The notes beneath the pieces were generated by a model. That model saw only the letters and a program-made list of their open reading frames with translations. It ran no database searches and was not told where the DNA came from. Below are positions 31,856-41,868 of a DNA stretch of 64,000 bases, piece by piece; the stretch's first letter is position 1; every line of letters starts with the position of its first letter. Source of the stretch: Bacillus crepusculi (lineage in GTDB: Bacteria; Bacillota; Bacilli; Bacillales; Bacillaceae); contig NZ_JACXXE010000002.1 of NCBI RefSeq assembly GCF_014764715.1, forward strand, positions 310,001 through 374,000, written 5' to 3'. A program made the position numbers and the translations under genes.

Positions 31856-33322
31856 TTGTTTCAAAATTGGATGAAGAAAAAAGTTGAACACACATTGGAT
31901 CAACCTGAACAACATGAAACAATGACATCAGTTGACATGCCTGATATGGACTACTACTTTATTATGGGTGATGTGCCAAAACAGGATGAGAGCTTAACGA
32001 AGTCTTTAAAAGCGAGATTAAAGCCACTGGCTGACAAACATAAACGTGCTGCGATTTTAACTTTGAATTTCGATGTAAATGTGAAGGACCGTATTCACAG
32101 CATAGAGGAGACACTTCATCCTCAAATTGACATCATGAATGTATTTGAACACTATATTCTACCGGAGAGCGGAAATAAAAGACGTTATTCAGAGTTTATT
32201 GCCGGTGAAGTATCGCATTCAATCAATGAAGCAAACCTCCCAGCAGACGAATCGACCATTCAGGTGACGAGATATGAGCTGCCTTCTGCCCCCATTTGTT
32301 ATCTTGATCAGTATAATGAAGAGCAGCAATTAGTGAAGAGGGAAGAATACAATTGGCAGGGAGCTTTGCGCAGAGTACAAAGCTTTGTTCCTCATACAGG
32401 CGCACTATATTTGGAGGAATTGATCAAGGATGATGGCAGCATTTTTATGGAGATCATTTACGCTGGTGATGCAAAAAAGAATCCAGTCCGCCATATCAAT
32501 TGGTATAAAAAAACAGGGATTCAAACATTTACAAAGAAAACAGATATAAAACAACAATGGCTATCTAGCGTTCAATCACAAAATGACCGTCTGAAGCTGA
32601 TGATCACAGAGGACCGGGATCAGGATCGGCACCTGTTTAACATGGATCAGCCTGAAACAACGTATTATGCCGCATTTGTGCATGACGCACATTATGAAGA
32701 CGATCCACATCAGCTCTATTCTCAATATGGAGAATTATTTAAACAAATCAGAAAGCAGCAAGTGGATGCCGTCTTCTTTGCGAATACTAAGCATAAAGAA
32801 GATGTCGAGAAGATATTGGGAAGACAAGCCTATTTTTATCTTGTGCCTTCTGACGAAATGTCTGTTTGGAATACATCACTTCACCATATGCTCGAAAATC
32901 GTGAGCGTAAAGATGAACTGAGAAGCATCGTAGAACGTACGAAATGGGTCCTGCGTGATCTAAGCTCAGAGCATCATGTTCTTCATCTTCACCTTGAGAT
33001 GAAAGATGAAATGAGTCATGCGGATCATGTGCAAATAGATTTCGCAGGATATGATCGAGTCAATGGAGCTGAAATCATCTCTCAAACAATCGACGAAAAT
33101 CATCAAGTCAGCTTCCCAATTGGTCATTTTCAAACAAAGAAAAACATTGACATCAATCAAACGAAATATGTTGATTTTTACATTCGTTTTAAAACAGAAG
33201 AACTTCAAGAAGTTTTGCAGCGTCTAGAAGTAGAGGGAGAGCTGCTCACCAATAAACCATCATCAATTGATGGATGGTCGTATCGAACGAAACAAGGAAA
33301 CTATTCTTGGAAAGTGAAATAA
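31856..33322 (+). CDS. TagE-like protein with DUF1975-type N-terminus, lacking the donor-binding GT domain
   Basis: 488 residues in the place of tagE (the poly(glycerol phosphate) glucosyltransferase, about 673 residues). Residues ~1-215 look like the N-terminal beta-rich DUF1975 region of TagE/TarM/GtfA proteins (e.g. CYLDQYNEEQQLVKREEYN, LYLEELIKDDGSIF), and ~225-335 like the acceptor-side Rossmann half (LMITEDRDQDRHLFN, YAAFVHDAHYEDD, VDAVFFANTKHKEDVEKIL). Where the family should continue with the UDP-sugar-binding half (a glycine-rich loop, then GFGxxxLE), it changes into ~150 residues I do not recognise, ending DGWSYRTKQGNYSWKVK. I see no E-x7-E motif, so it may be a non-catalytic partner, like GtfB. 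TTG start with AAGGAGAGC upstream. There is no frameshift scar and the frame is intact. Confidence 0.55.
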   Translation: MFQNWMKKKVEHTLDQPEQHETMTSVDMPDMDYYFIMGDVPKQDESLTKSLKARLKPLADKHKRAAILTLNFDVNVKDRIHSIEETLHPQIDIMNVFEHYILPESGNKRRYSEFIAGEVSHSINEANLPADESTIQVTRYELPSAPICYLDQYNEEQQLVKREEYNWQGALRRVQSFVPHTGALYLEELIKDDGSIFMEIIYAGDAKKNPVRHINWYKKTGIQTFTKKTDIKQQWLSSVQSQNDRLKLMITEDRDQDRHLFNMDQPETTYYAAFVHDAHYEDDPHQLYSQYGELFKQIRKQQVDAVFFANTKHKEDVEKILGRQAYFYLVPSDEMSVWNTSLHHMLENRERKDELRSIVERTKWVLRDLSSEHHVLHLHLEMKDEMSHADHVQIDFAGYDRVNGAEIISQTIDENHQVSFPIGHFQTKKNIDINQTKYVDFYIRFKTEELQEVLQRLEVEGELLTNKPSSIDGWSYRTKQGNYSWKVK

Positions 33323-33370
33323 CGAGACAAAATAGCGGTAAGATTTCTGAACAGAGGAGATTAACGATTA

Positions 33371-35632
33371 ATGATTGAAGAGGGAATTCATAAGAAGAGT
33401 GTCGTTGAAGGGTTAAAAAATCATCATGAAAAACTAGAAATGCTTGTTCGCATTCACGATGACATGCCATTAACAGATAGAGAATTTTATTTGTTTATGA
33501 GGGAAAGGGTATCAAAACAAGAACTTTTCCTTCCGCTTGTTCATCAAGAAGAGAATCTATTCAAATTGGTATTGAGTGAAGCATCGCTACCGCTTGCGTT
33601 AGAGCAGGGCCAGACATATAACCTATATGTCACGGACTATCTGAGTACAAACAAAGAAGAGGACGAAGACGAGCTTGAGGACTCCGCTTATGATTCTGAT
33701 TCGGAAGAAGAGGATGACGAAGTAAAAGAAGCGGATCACTCAGAAGTAGAAGAGAAAACGCCATACTATAAATGCCGTTTAAAAATGGAAATAGAGAAGC
33801 CTGAGCTGACTTTCCTAGAAAATAAAGATGCGATGCTCTATGTCATTCCATATCGCACAGACAAAGGGAATGCTTCTTTGAAAATTAAACGTGAGCTAAA
33901 GGTTGTGAAATTCCATCACATCGGGCTCAGCAAAGAATGTACGTTATCTTTATCTGGATATGCAGGTGTTCTAAGTGCGGAGCATCCTTATCAGATCAAG
34001 GAAGTAAAGCTTCTATTGAAGAAAAATGGAGAAGAGCCCATTGAGCATCGCTTTCCAGTAAGCATGACTCATATAAAAGATGAAGCGGTCAATTACCGTG
34101 ATGATCATCAAGCACCACAGCTTTATGAATTTTCAACTGAAGTTCCTTTGCAGGAATTAACCTATTCCTTAAACAAACGTTTTGTATACCGCTTCTATCT
34201 AGAATTTATCTGCGATGTGAACGGAGTAGAGGAAACATTAACAACTGCTTCTTTGGTGCTTGGAGATCGCTCGAACAAACTCAAAGGACTTGTTCGAATT
34301 CATAAACGAAACGATGTACCGATTCGGTATGAAGTGTACCGAAAGAAAAAAAGACAAACGCTTGGCATCCGAATCAATGATTACACCATGAAAACACGTG
34401 CGAAGTACTACGTCAAAAGCAAATGGAAGAAATTCAAAAAGCAAATTGGCAAAATCAAAAAAGTCCGTAACCGACTTGTGACAACTACCTTCAAAACGAC
34501 CTTTAAGCTGGCGAGTAAGCTGTCTGTCAAAAAGAAAACCGTTGTTTTTGAAAGCTTTAATGGAAAACAATTCAGTTGTAATCCGCGTGGTATTTATGAG
34601 TATATGAAAGAACATCATCCTGAATATACGTTGATCTGGAGCGTCAAAAAAGGGCATGAAGCACCCTTTAAGGAAAAGGGTATCTACTATATCAATCGTC
34701 TGTCACTTAAATGGATTTTTGCGATGGCAAGAGCCGAGTATTGGGTCGTAAACAGCCGTTTGCCTCTATGGGTTCCAAAGCCAGACCACACCACATACTT
34801 GCAGACTTGGCACGGTACGCCGTTAAAACGACTGGCAATGGACATGGACGAGGTGCATATGCCTGGAACAAACACGAAAAAATACAAAAAGAATTTCACG
34901 AAAGAGGCATCGAATTGGGATTATCTCATTTCACCTAATGCCTACTCGACTGAAATCTTTACACGTGCGTTCCAATTTCAAAAGACGATGATTGAGTCAG
35001 GATATCCGAGAAATGACTTCCTTCACAATCAAAACAATGAAGAAACGATGAGAGCACTCAAACAAAAGATGAACCTGCCGCTTGATAAAAAATTGATCTT
35101 ATACGCACCGACATGGAGAGACGATCAATTTTATAAAAAAGGGCAGTACAAATTTGATTTGGACCTTGATCTGCATGAGCTAAGAGCCTCTATCGGAGAC
35201 GAATATATCATCATTCTTCGTATGCACTATTTAGTCGCTGAAAACTTTGATCTAGGACCATATGAAGGCTTTGCCTATGACTTCTCTCATTACGAAGACA
35301 TTAGAGACCTTTATATGATTTCTGATTTGCTCATCACAGACTACTCATCCGTGTTCTTTGATTATGCAAATCTCAAACGTCCGATGCTGTTCTATGTACC
35401 AGACATCGAAACATATCGTGACAAACTAAGAGGCTTCTACTTCGACTTTGAACAAGAAGCACCTGGACCGCTTGTGAAAGAGACAGCAAGTGTTATTGAC
35501 TGGGTAAGAGAAACAGAACAACCAACCTTTACATTACCAGCTTCATTTGCACCGTTTTATGAAAAATTCTGCTATTTAGAGAGCGGGGAGTCGTCGAAGC
35601 GGGTTGTTGAAGTGGTGTTTTCTGAAAAATAG
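33371..35632 (+). CDS. tagF: Teichoic acid poly(glycerol phosphate) polymerase TagF
   Basis: 753 residues (746 in B. subtilis). It extends the WTA chain with glycerol phosphate from CDP-glycerol at the membrane. The C-terminal polymerase domain (from ~390) has YLQTWHGTPLKRLAMDMDE (catalytic His near 480), ESGYPRNDF, ILYAPTWRDDQFY, IILRMHYLV and LITDYSSVFFDYANLKRP (near 656). The N-terminal ~300 residues include a very acidic stretch at about 97-133 (long runs of Glu and Asp) that I do not remember from TagF, followed by a Lys-rich membrane-binding segment around 340-380. It follows the TagE-like gene after 48 bases and probably shares its transcript. Confidence 0.92.
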   Translation: MIEEGIHKKSVVEGLKNHHEKLEMLVRIHDDMPLTDREFYLFMRERVSKQELFLPLVHQEENLFKLVLSEASLPLALEQGQTYNLYVTDYLSTNKEEDEDELEDSAYDSDSEEEDDEVKEADHSEVEEKTPYYKCRLKMEIEKPELTFLENKDAMLYVIPYRTDKGNASLKIKRELKVVKFHHIGLSKECTLSLSGYAGVLSAEHPYQIKEVKLLLKKNGEEPIEHRFPVSMTHIKDEAVNYRDDHQAPQLYEFSTEVPLQELTYSLNKRFVYRFYLEFICDVNGVEETLTTASLVLGDRSNKLKGLVRIHKRNDVPIRYEVYRKKKRQTLGIRINDYTMKTRAKYYVKSKWKKFKKQIGKIKKVRNRLVTTTFKTTFKLASKLSVKKKTVVFESFNGKQFSCNPRGIYEYMKEHHPEYTLIWSVKKGHEAPFKEKGIYYINRLSLKWIFAMARAEYWVVNSRLPLWVPKPDHTTYLQTWHGTPLKRLAMDMDEVHMPGTNTKKYKKNFTKEASNWDYLISPNAYSTEIFTRAFQFQKTMIESGYPRNDFLHNQNNEETMRALKQKMNLPLDKKLILYAPTWRDDQFYKKGQYKFDLDLDLHELRASIGDEYIIILRMHYLVAENFDLGPYEGFAYDFSHYEDIRDLYMISDLLITDYSSVFFDYANLKRPMLFYVPDIETYRDKLRGFYFDFEQEAPGPLVKETASVIDWVRETEQPTFTLPASFAPFYEKFCYLESGESSKRVVEVVFSEK

Positions 35633-35635
35633 TGA

Positions 35636-35680
35636 AAAAAGTACCGTTCTTCACATTTTGAACGGTACTTTTTGTGTTTT
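35636..35680 (+). terminator. Terminator of the tagE-like/tagF operon
   Basis: AAAAAGTACCGTTC and GAACGGTACTTTTT form a 14-pair perfect stem, ten-base loop and T-rich tail, directly after the tagF stop. Confidence 0.9.
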
Positions 35681-35813
35681 TTATTCCATTCTACACATAT
35701 TTAAAAGTAATGGTAAAAATAAAAAAACATAGAAATTTAACAATAAACATGCTAAATTTAGATAAGATTATCCGTTAATGTAAATATGCTGAAAATAATA
35801 TAGAGGTGCTTCA

Positions 35814-38180
35814 ATGTATAAACTTTATCATAATTTTATAGAAATTCTCAATTTAGATGAACACAAGCTAGTGTTATATATTGATGAAATAGAGAAATTG
35901 TGCACTTTTGAGTTTGAAAAGTTACATGTAAACGAATCAAAGTGGATTTGTGAAATTGATGTAAAGGATCAATTGATTTTGGAATCCACAATAGGCAACT
36001 CTCATGAAATGATCTATCTCTATGCTAAAGATCAGAATTTATATATTGTGAAAGAAAGCTCAGACATGATTCAGCCAAATCAAATTCATCCTATAGAGAT
36101 TAACAATCAATTTGAAGATATCTATGTCAAACAACTAGGGATAGATCGTTATGGTTTGTATAGAGGCGAAGATGAACTGTTACTATTTTCAGGGTTGCTG
36201 AACGTAGATGAGATCAACCAGAATTATAAAATGGATTTGACCATTGATGGGGCGGATAGACGATTTGTGGATATCTCCTTTATCATATACAGCCCTTTCC
36301 ACTTAGTTATTACGTATGACTGTCAAAATAAAGAACTAAATGTAAGGAAAATTTTGTTTGATGTGATACAGGAACATAAAGATATTGAAGTGATTGTCAA
36401 TAACCGTAATCAAATCAAAATTTTAAATAAGGTGACTGAGCAAACGAAAATCGTCAACTTTAGACTTGTTCCTGTATATCAACCGCTCAAAATTTTTGGT
36501 AAAGATACGTTAGAGCAATTCAAACAAGACAATATTCTTAATATCTTGGTCATTAATAAACAAAGATATTACATATATGTAAGAGCGAATGGCGTTTACT
36601 TAGTGAGAGGAAACCCATATCTCGTTACAAAACATACATCAAGATTACGCATTTTTAGTTTGTTTAATAGTTTTTATATTTATGGAAGATTGACGCATTA
36701 CGCCTATAATTCAGATCAAAAGTATGAATACCTTTACATTAGAAATTCTGAACACCAGCTGGCGAAATTTATAAGACCATTTAGAAAGATCAAATTTCTG
36801 AAAAGGTATGGTTTCTTTAAAATATCGTTAAATGATCTTGATTTAGACAGCAGAATCCACAATAACTTATTCGTTGGAAATGATAACCGAATTATCCATA
36901 GTTTAAGGTTGAAAAAAAGAGATAAAAAGGTGAAAACATATATCACGAAAAAGAATGGGGACAAGCTTCAAGTACTAAGAACAAATCTATTTGGAAATGT
37001 GACATCAACCATTATTCCTTATTCACAGGAATATTCTTTATTTAGTAAAGTAAAAATAAAAATAGCGAGCATCTTATCATCTTTCTATAAAGACAAGAAG
37101 TATGGTGTGAATTTGTTTTTTGAGAAAAAGAGTGATAAAGCAGATGAATCAGCTATTAGAGTGTATGACTACGTACAAGAGAAATGTCAAACAGACTCAA
37201 GAAATTACTTTATTCTTAATAAGAAATCAAGCGCATATCCAGCATTGAAGGCTAAATATGGGAAGGGGATTATTCCGAAATATAGCCTGCGACACTACTT
37301 GAGTATCTTTAACGCCAGCTATTTTATTTCAAGTGAATTATCTAACCATGTTCTGAATGATAGATTATACATTGATCATCTCAGAGAGAGAATCATGAGT
37401 GTCCCGCTCGTCTTTTTACAACATGGCATTATGTTTGCGAAACCGGTTGATAATCCAATGGCTTTTGGATTTCATAAAGACAAAAACCAATACAATATTT
37501 ATAAATCAGTGATCAGCTCTGAATTAGAGGCCGGTGAATTTTATAAGATGAAATATGACCGTGAGGATTTAATTTTGACAGGGCTTGCAACCTTTGACCA
37601 TGCAAAATTAGTAGATGGTGCAGATAAGATCGCCTTTATGCCAACTTACCGATATTGGGAAGAGGGGCTTATTTATACAAATAGAATTGAAGAAACATCT
37701 TATTATAGAGTTCTGATCAAAATTATCAAAAGCTTTGAAGAAGCAGGTCTTCTCGATCGTCTGTTAATTGTACCGCATAACAAATTTTCGCAGTACGTTT
37801 ATCAAAATCTACCTCAGTATAAGCATATTATTTCTGATAATCCATCGGAAGCGCTAAAAGTATCAAAAGTGTTTATCACTGATTATTCTTCTGCTATTTA
37901 TGATGCACAATATAGAGGAGCCTACCCTATTTTTTATTGGGAAGAGAAAGATTATTTAATTAGACAGTATAAGGCCATCCCTCCTGTAAACGAAGAAAAT
38001 GCACCAGGACCGATTGCATATAATACACAAGACCTGATTCGAATTGTCAAACATGCGATTGATCATCAGTATGTTGTGGAAGATGAATATAAAGAAAAAT
38101 ATTTGAAAATCAACAGCTTTAACGATAATCAAAATACGAAAAGAATTACAGATTTCTTAAAAGAGCATCAAATTATCTAA
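35814..38180 (+). CDS. Second TagF-like CDP-polyol phosphotransferase, AT-rich, probably acquired
   Basis: 788 residues. Residues ~1-430 are an unassigned, Ile/Asn/Lys-rich, mostly beta region; the C-terminal ~350 carry a CDP-glycerol glycerophosphotransferase (PF04464-type) domain: LVFLQHGIMF (His-Gly near 535), DLILTGLATFDH, IAFMPTYRYWEEG, LLIVPHNKF, VFITDYSSAIYDAQYRGAYPIFYWEE (near 689) and a final GPIAYN. The HG motif reads QHG, not WHG, and HNKF replaces the usual HP, so its substrate may be another CDP-polyol or an N-terminal sugar-phosphate. The gene is visibly more AT-rich than its neighbours, has its own terminator on each side and interrupts the tagF-tagG adjacency known from B. subtilis. 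It is probably a wall polymer polymerase. Confidence 0.75.
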   Translation: MYKLYHNFIEILNLDEHKLVLYIDEIEKLCTFEFEKLHVNESKWICEIDVKDQLILESTIGNSHEMIYLYAKDQNLYIVKESSDMIQPNQIHPIEINNQFEDIYVKQLGIDRYGLYRGEDELLLFSGLLNVDEINQNYKMDLTIDGADRRFVDISFIIYSPFHLVITYDCQNKELNVRKILFDVIQEHKDIEVIVNNRNQIKILNKVTEQTKIVNFRLVPVYQPLKIFGKDTLEQFKQDNILNILVINKQRYYIYVRANGVYLVRGNPYLVTKHTSRLRIFSLFNSFYIYGRLTHYAYNSDQKYEYLYIRNSEHQLAKFIRPFRKIKFLKRYGFFKISLNDLDLDSRIHNNLFVGNDNRIIHSLRLKKRDKKVKTYITKKNGDKLQVLRTNLFGNVTSTIIPYSQEYSLFSKVKIKIASILSSFYKDKKYGVNLFFEKKSDKADESAIRVYDYVQEKCQTDSRNYFILNKKSSAYPALKAKYGKGIIPKYSLRHYLSIFNASYFISSELSNHVLNDRLYIDHLRERIMSVPLVFLQHGIMFAKPVDNPMAFGFHKDKNQYNIYKSVISSELEAGEFYKMKYDREDLILTGLATFDHAKLVDGADKIAFMPTYRYWEEGLIYTNRIEETSYYRVLIKIIKSFEEAGLLDRLLIVPHNKFSQYVYQNLPQYKHIISDNPSEALKVSKVFITDYSSAIYDAQYRGAYPIFYWEEKDYLIRQYKAIPPVNEENAPGPIAYNTQDLIRIVKHAIDHQYVVEDEYKEKYLKINSFNDNQNTKRITDFLKEHQII

Positions 38181-38189
38181 TGTCTTAGG

Positions 38190-38228
38190 CCCCCTGAATC
38201 TATGATTGAAAGGATTCAGGGGTTTTTT
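38190..38228 (+). terminator. Terminator of the second TagF-like gene
   Basis: CCCCTGAATC and GATTCAGGGG form a ten-pair perfect stem followed by TTTTTT. Confidence 0.9.
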
Positions 38229-38351
38229 GCCTTCTCGTTTGACTAGCACGACTTTTGTTATAAGATGAAATGTGAATCGTTATCTGTTACAATTATGAGC
38301 GGTGCTTTTTAAAAAAGTAATCCCAAAAACTTATATCTAAGGAAGATTAGA

Positions 38352-39179
38352 ATGAACGCAATGTTGACGATATTAAAGGAGCAAATCAGCTCATTTCCGC
38401 TGATTATGCGACTTGCTGTTTATGAAACAAAATCAAAATATCAGATGAATTATTTAGGTGTTTTATGGCAGTTTTTAAATCCATTGATTCAAATGCTGGC
38501 TTACTGGTTCGTTTTTGGTATGGGCATTCGCGGGGGACAGCCAATTGTCATTGGAGGCATGGAGGTTCCATTTATCATTTGGATGCTTGCCGGATTAATT
38601 CCATGGTTCTTCATTAGTCCGACGATTCTTGATGGATCAAACAGTGTGTTTAAACGCATTAATATGGTATCGAAAATGAATTTTCCGATTAGTGCGCTGC
38701 CGTCTGTGGTGATTATGTCCAATTTGTTTAGCTATTTTGTCATGATGGGTGTCTATTTCATTGTGCTGATTTCCTATGGCATATATCCTGACGCGCATTG
38801 GCTACAATATATTTACTACCTTATATGTATGATCGCGTTTATGTTTTCGTTTAGTTTGTTTAATTCCACCATTAGCGTACTCGTGAGGGACTATCAATTT
38901 CTGTTACAATCAGTGACACGCTTACTTTTCTTTTTGCTGCCGATTTTTTGGAATATTTCAGAGAAGCTCACTGGAGACAAAGCGTGGATTGGAGATATTT
39001 TAAGACTGAATCCACTTTTCTATATTATTGATGGTTTTAGAAATAGCTTGTTAAAGGGAGAATGGTTCTTCCATGATGTCAAATATACACTTTATTTTTG
39101 GCTGATCACGCTTCTTCTTTTAACAGTCGGTTCATTGCTTCATATGAAATTCAGGGATAAATTTGTCGATTTTCTTTAA
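38352..39179 (+). CDS. tagG: Teichoic acid ABC exporter permease TagG
   Basis: 275-residue ABC-2 type permease with six predicted membrane helices; B. subtilis TagG is 275 residues. It moves undecaprenyl-linked WTA chains across the membrane with TagH. Family features include the amphipathic N-terminal helix, [20 protein letters not shown], the [13 protein letters not shown] loop and the late [27 protein letters not shown] precedes the ATG. It lies 19 bases before tagH in one operon. Confidence 0.93.
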   Translation: MNAMLTILKEQISSFPLIMRLAVYETKSKYQMNYLGVLWQFLNPLIQMLAYWFVFGMGIRGGQPIVIGGMEVPFIIWMLAGLIPWFFISPTILDGSNSVFKRINMVSKMNFPISALPSVVIMSNLFSYFVMMGVYFIVLISYGIYPDAHWLQYIYYLICMIAFMFSFSLFNSTISVLVRDYQFLLQSVTRLLFFLLPIFWNISEKLTGDKAWIGDILRLNPLFYIIDGFRNSLLKGEWFFHDVKYTLYFWLITLLLLTVGSLLHMKFRDKFVDFL

Positions 39180-39198
39180 AAAGTAAGGAGATTATACG

Positions 39199-40800
39199 AT
39201 GAAACTAAAGGTTTCGTTTCGAAACGTATCCAAGCAATACGTCTTATATAAAAAGCAGTCGGACAAGATCAAAGGACTGTTTTTTCCTAATAAAAATGAA
39301 AAAGGTTTCTTTGCTGTTCGTGATGTGTCCTTTGATGTATATGAAGGCGAGACGATTGGTTTTGTAGGAATCAATGGATCTGGAAAATCAACGATGTCGA
39401 ACCTTCTAGCGAAAATCATTCCACCGACAAGTGGTGAAATTGATATGGACGGGCAACCTTCGTTAATTGCCATTGCGGCAGGGCTGAACAATCAGTTGAG
39501 CGGTAAAGACAACATTCGATTAAAGTGCTTAATGATGGGGCTGACGAATAAGGAAATAGACGAGCTTTATGAAAAAATCGTAGAGTTTGCAGATATTGGT
39601 GACTTTATCGATCAGCCTGTAAAAAGCTATTCAAGCGGAATGAAATCCCGTCTAGGCTTTGCCATTTCAGCACATATCGATCCAGATATCCTGATTATTG
39701 ATGAAGCGTTATCTGTAGGAGACCAAACCTTTTATCAAAAATGTGTCGATCGAATCACAGAATTCAAGGAACAAGGAAAGACGATCTTTTTTGTTAGTCA
39801 CTCCATTAGCCAAATCCAAAAAATCTGTGACCGGGTGGCTTGGATGCATTATGGTGAGCTTCGTATGTTTGATGAGACGAAAAAGGTCGTGAAAGAATAT
39901 AAGGAGTTTGTTGATTGGTTTAACAAGCTTTCTAAGAAAGAGAAAAAAGAATATCAACTGAAACACAAGGAAGGCCGCAAAGGCGTACAAAAGACAGCAA
40001 AGGTGTCTCGTTATAATGAAAACGGGAAACGACGTTCATTTTTTGGACCAGGGTTTCAAGTGACCATTCTAGCCGTCCTAACTATTTTGCTTGCCCTTTC
40101 TATGTTTTCGGATCGCCCGCTTCGTACGCTGGCGACATTTGGTGCAATTCCATCAAATCAGACAGAAGTGCCTCAGTCAAAGAACCAGCAGACAAAGGGT
40201 GCGCCTCATATGAAAAAGGTGGATCAACAGGTGATTGTCACGGCAGATCCAATGACGGTTTACAAAGATCAAGCCATGAAAAAAAAGGCAGACGTCAAGT
40301 TACCGTTTGGACAAGAAGTGCAGGCTGTGGCTGAAAATAAACAAACCGTTCAAATCAAAACAGCGTCAAAGACGTATTTTGTCAAACCTGGTGCCCTTCA
40401 AACCGCAGATGATCTAAAGTCTTTATCCATTGGACCAGGACAGTTCAATTCCTACGTATCACCTGCATCAGCAGGTTCGTATGAGTATTTACTTTCTTTC
40501 CTTGGAAAAGAAGAATCTGTGCTCAAGCAAAGAATGCAAACGCTGAGCTCGATCAAAAGTGAACAAGGTGATACCATTGAGCGACTGACCACTGAGAAAA
40601 CCGATTATGTGATTCAAAATGGACAGGCGAATAAAATTGTGTTCCGCGATATTATGCCAATTTCTCCTTCAACACTTGGGCTGACCGAACAAAATGTCTG
40701 GATGAATGAGAAACAAACGAAATTCGCAGTGAAGGGCGAAAACAACCTGTTTGTCATTGACAATGAACAGCATACGCTGACTATTTCAGCGCTCAAATAA
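39199..40800 (+). CDS. tagH: Teichoic acid ABC exporter ATP-binding protein TagH with extracellular tail
   Basis: 533 residues (527 in B. subtilis). The ATPase domain has Walker A GINGSGKST (near 60), signature YSSGMKSRLGF, Walker B ILIIDEALSVGD and the His-loop FVSHS. Uniquely for this exporter type a membrane segment (about 285-302, VTILAVLTILLALSMF) leads to an extracellular C-terminal part with an SH3-like segment (ADPMTVYKDQAMKKKADV) that may touch the wall or TagG. It energises WTA export. AAGGAG precedes the ATG and a strong terminator follows. Confidence 0.94.
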   Translation: MKLKVSFRNVSKQYVLYKKQSDKIKGLFFPNKNEKGFFAVRDVSFDVYEGETIGFVGINGSGKSTMSNLLAKIIPPTSGEIDMDGQPSLIAIAAGLNNQLSGKDNIRLKCLMMGLTNKEIDELYEKIVEFADIGDFIDQPVKSYSSGMKSRLGFAISAHIDPDILIIDEALSVGDQTFYQKCVDRITEFKEQGKTIFFVSHSISQIQKICDRVAWMHYGELRMFDETKKVVKEYKEFVDWFNKLSKKEKKEYQLKHKEGRKGVQKTAKVSRYNENGKRRSFFGPGFQVTILAVLTILLALSMFSDRPLRTLATFGAIPSNQTEVPQSKNQQTKGAPHMKKVDQQVIVTADPMTVYKDQAMKKKADVKLPFGQEVQAVAENKQTVQIKTASKTYFVKPGALQTADDLKSLSIGPGQFNSYVSPASAGSYEYLLSFLGKEESVLKQRMQTLSSIKSEQGDTIERLTTEKTDYVIQNGQANKIVFRDIMPISPSTLGLTEQNVWMNEKQTKFAVKGENNLFVIDNEQHTLTISALK

Positions 40801-40829
40801 AAAGCTGCCGATGCCGGCAGCTTTTTTTA
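40799..40829. terminator. Bidirectional terminator between tagH and gtaB
   Basis: AAAGCTGCCG and CGGCAGCTTT pair with a four-base loop; both strands have T runs, serving the two convergent genes. Confidence 0.9.
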
Positions 40830-41708
40830 ATTGGCTTCTTCTTTTTCAAGAAGCTGTTTCATAAATGGAATGAGCTTCTTTTTCAGGTCTTCATCCTGAA
40901 GGGCAAACTCGAGAGTCGTTTCGATGAAGCCTTGCTTCTCACCGACATCGTATCGTTTTCCTTCAAAATCGTAGGCAAATACACGCTGGATGTCATTCAG
41001 CTTTTGGATAGCATCTGTCAGTTGAATTTCTCCGCCTGCACCAATTTCTTGTTGATCGAGATACATAAAGATCTCTGGCGTGAAAATGTAGCGGCCTAAG
41101 ATGGCTAAGTTCGATGGAGCTGTTCCTTGCGGCGGCTTTTCAACAAAGTTTTTCACTTGATAGCGGCGCCCTTCTTGTGTAAGAGGGTCAATAATCCCGT
41201 AGCGATGCGTATCGCTGTCTGCTACCTGCTGAACGCCTATCACAGATGAAAGAGTTTTTTCGTATTCATCCATTAGCTGGCGAAGCCCAGGTGTTTCAGC
41301 TTGAACAATGTCATCACCTAATAAAACAGCAAAAGGTTCATCACCGATAAAGTTGCGTGCGCACCAAACGGCGTGTCCAAGTCCTTTAGGTTCCTTTTGA
41401 CGTATGTAATGAATGTCGGCAATATTAGAGGACTTTCTCACCTTTTCTAAAAGCTCACTTTTCCCTTTTTCCTCAAGGTTCCGCTCTAGCTCTGGTGCAA
41501 AATCGAAATGATCCTCAATGGCTCTTTTTCCTTTTCCAGTCACGATAATAATGTCTTCAATTCCTGATTCAACAGCTTCTTCAATAATATATTGAATGGT
41601 TGGTTTATCAACGATTGGTAGCATTTCCTTAGGCATGGCCTTTGTTGCAGGCAGGAAACGTGTCCCAAGACCTGCAGCTGGTATAATGGCTTTACGTACT
41701 TTTTTCAA
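40827..41708 (-). CDS. gtaB: UTP-glucose-1-phosphate uridylyltransferase GtaB
   Basis: 293 residues (292 in B. subtilis). It makes UDP-glucose for teichoic acid glucosylation, glycolipids and, through TuaD, UDP-glucuronate. The nucleotide signature [21 protein letters not shown], then LLGDDIVQ and VEKPPQG and the C-terminal [11 protein letters not shown] are intact. The frame runs 45 codons further upstream, but AAGGAAGGTG and the family start [13 protein letters not shown] fix a TTG start at 41708. It is transcribed alone, divergent from mnaA. Confidence 0.94.
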   Translation of the reverse strand: MKKVRKAIIPAAGLGTRFLPATKAMPKEMLPIVDKPTIQYIIEEAVESGIEDIIIVTGKGKRAIEDHFDFAPELERNLEEKGKSELLEKVRKSSNIADIHYIRQKEPKGLGHAVWCARNFIGDEPFAVLLGDDIVQAETPGLRQLMDEYEKTLSSVIGVQQVADSDTHRYGIIDPLTQEGRRYQVKNFVEKPPQGTAPSNLAILGRYIFTPEIFMYLDQQEIGAGGEIQLTDAIQKLNDIQRVFAYDFEGKRYDVGEKQGFIETTLEFALQDEDLKKKLIPFMKQLLEKEEAN

Positions 41709-41868
41709 TGAACTTTGCACCTTCCTTACATAGATAACCGATTTAATAAATCCATGTTTGTTCTTGGTCGTCTGATTAAAGTGTAACTTACAAATCATAG
41801 GAAAGACAAATGATTTCACTAAAATGAATTTTAGATAATTCATATTTTATATGTTAAATGTAAAGGAA

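Noticed and set aside
31856-33322. Frameshifted or truncated tagE pseudogene
   Set aside because: No remnant of the missing catalytic half is found in any frame before tagF, and the frame continues into a well-formed C-terminal region.
35814-38180. Mobile element origin of the AT-rich TagF-like gene
   Set aside because: No transposase, integrase or flanking repeats are visible, so only compositional signs of transfer are claimed.
41709-41843. 45-codon N-terminal extension of GtaB
   Set aside because: The extension has no family similarity; a TTG with a strong ribosome site gives the known GtaB start.
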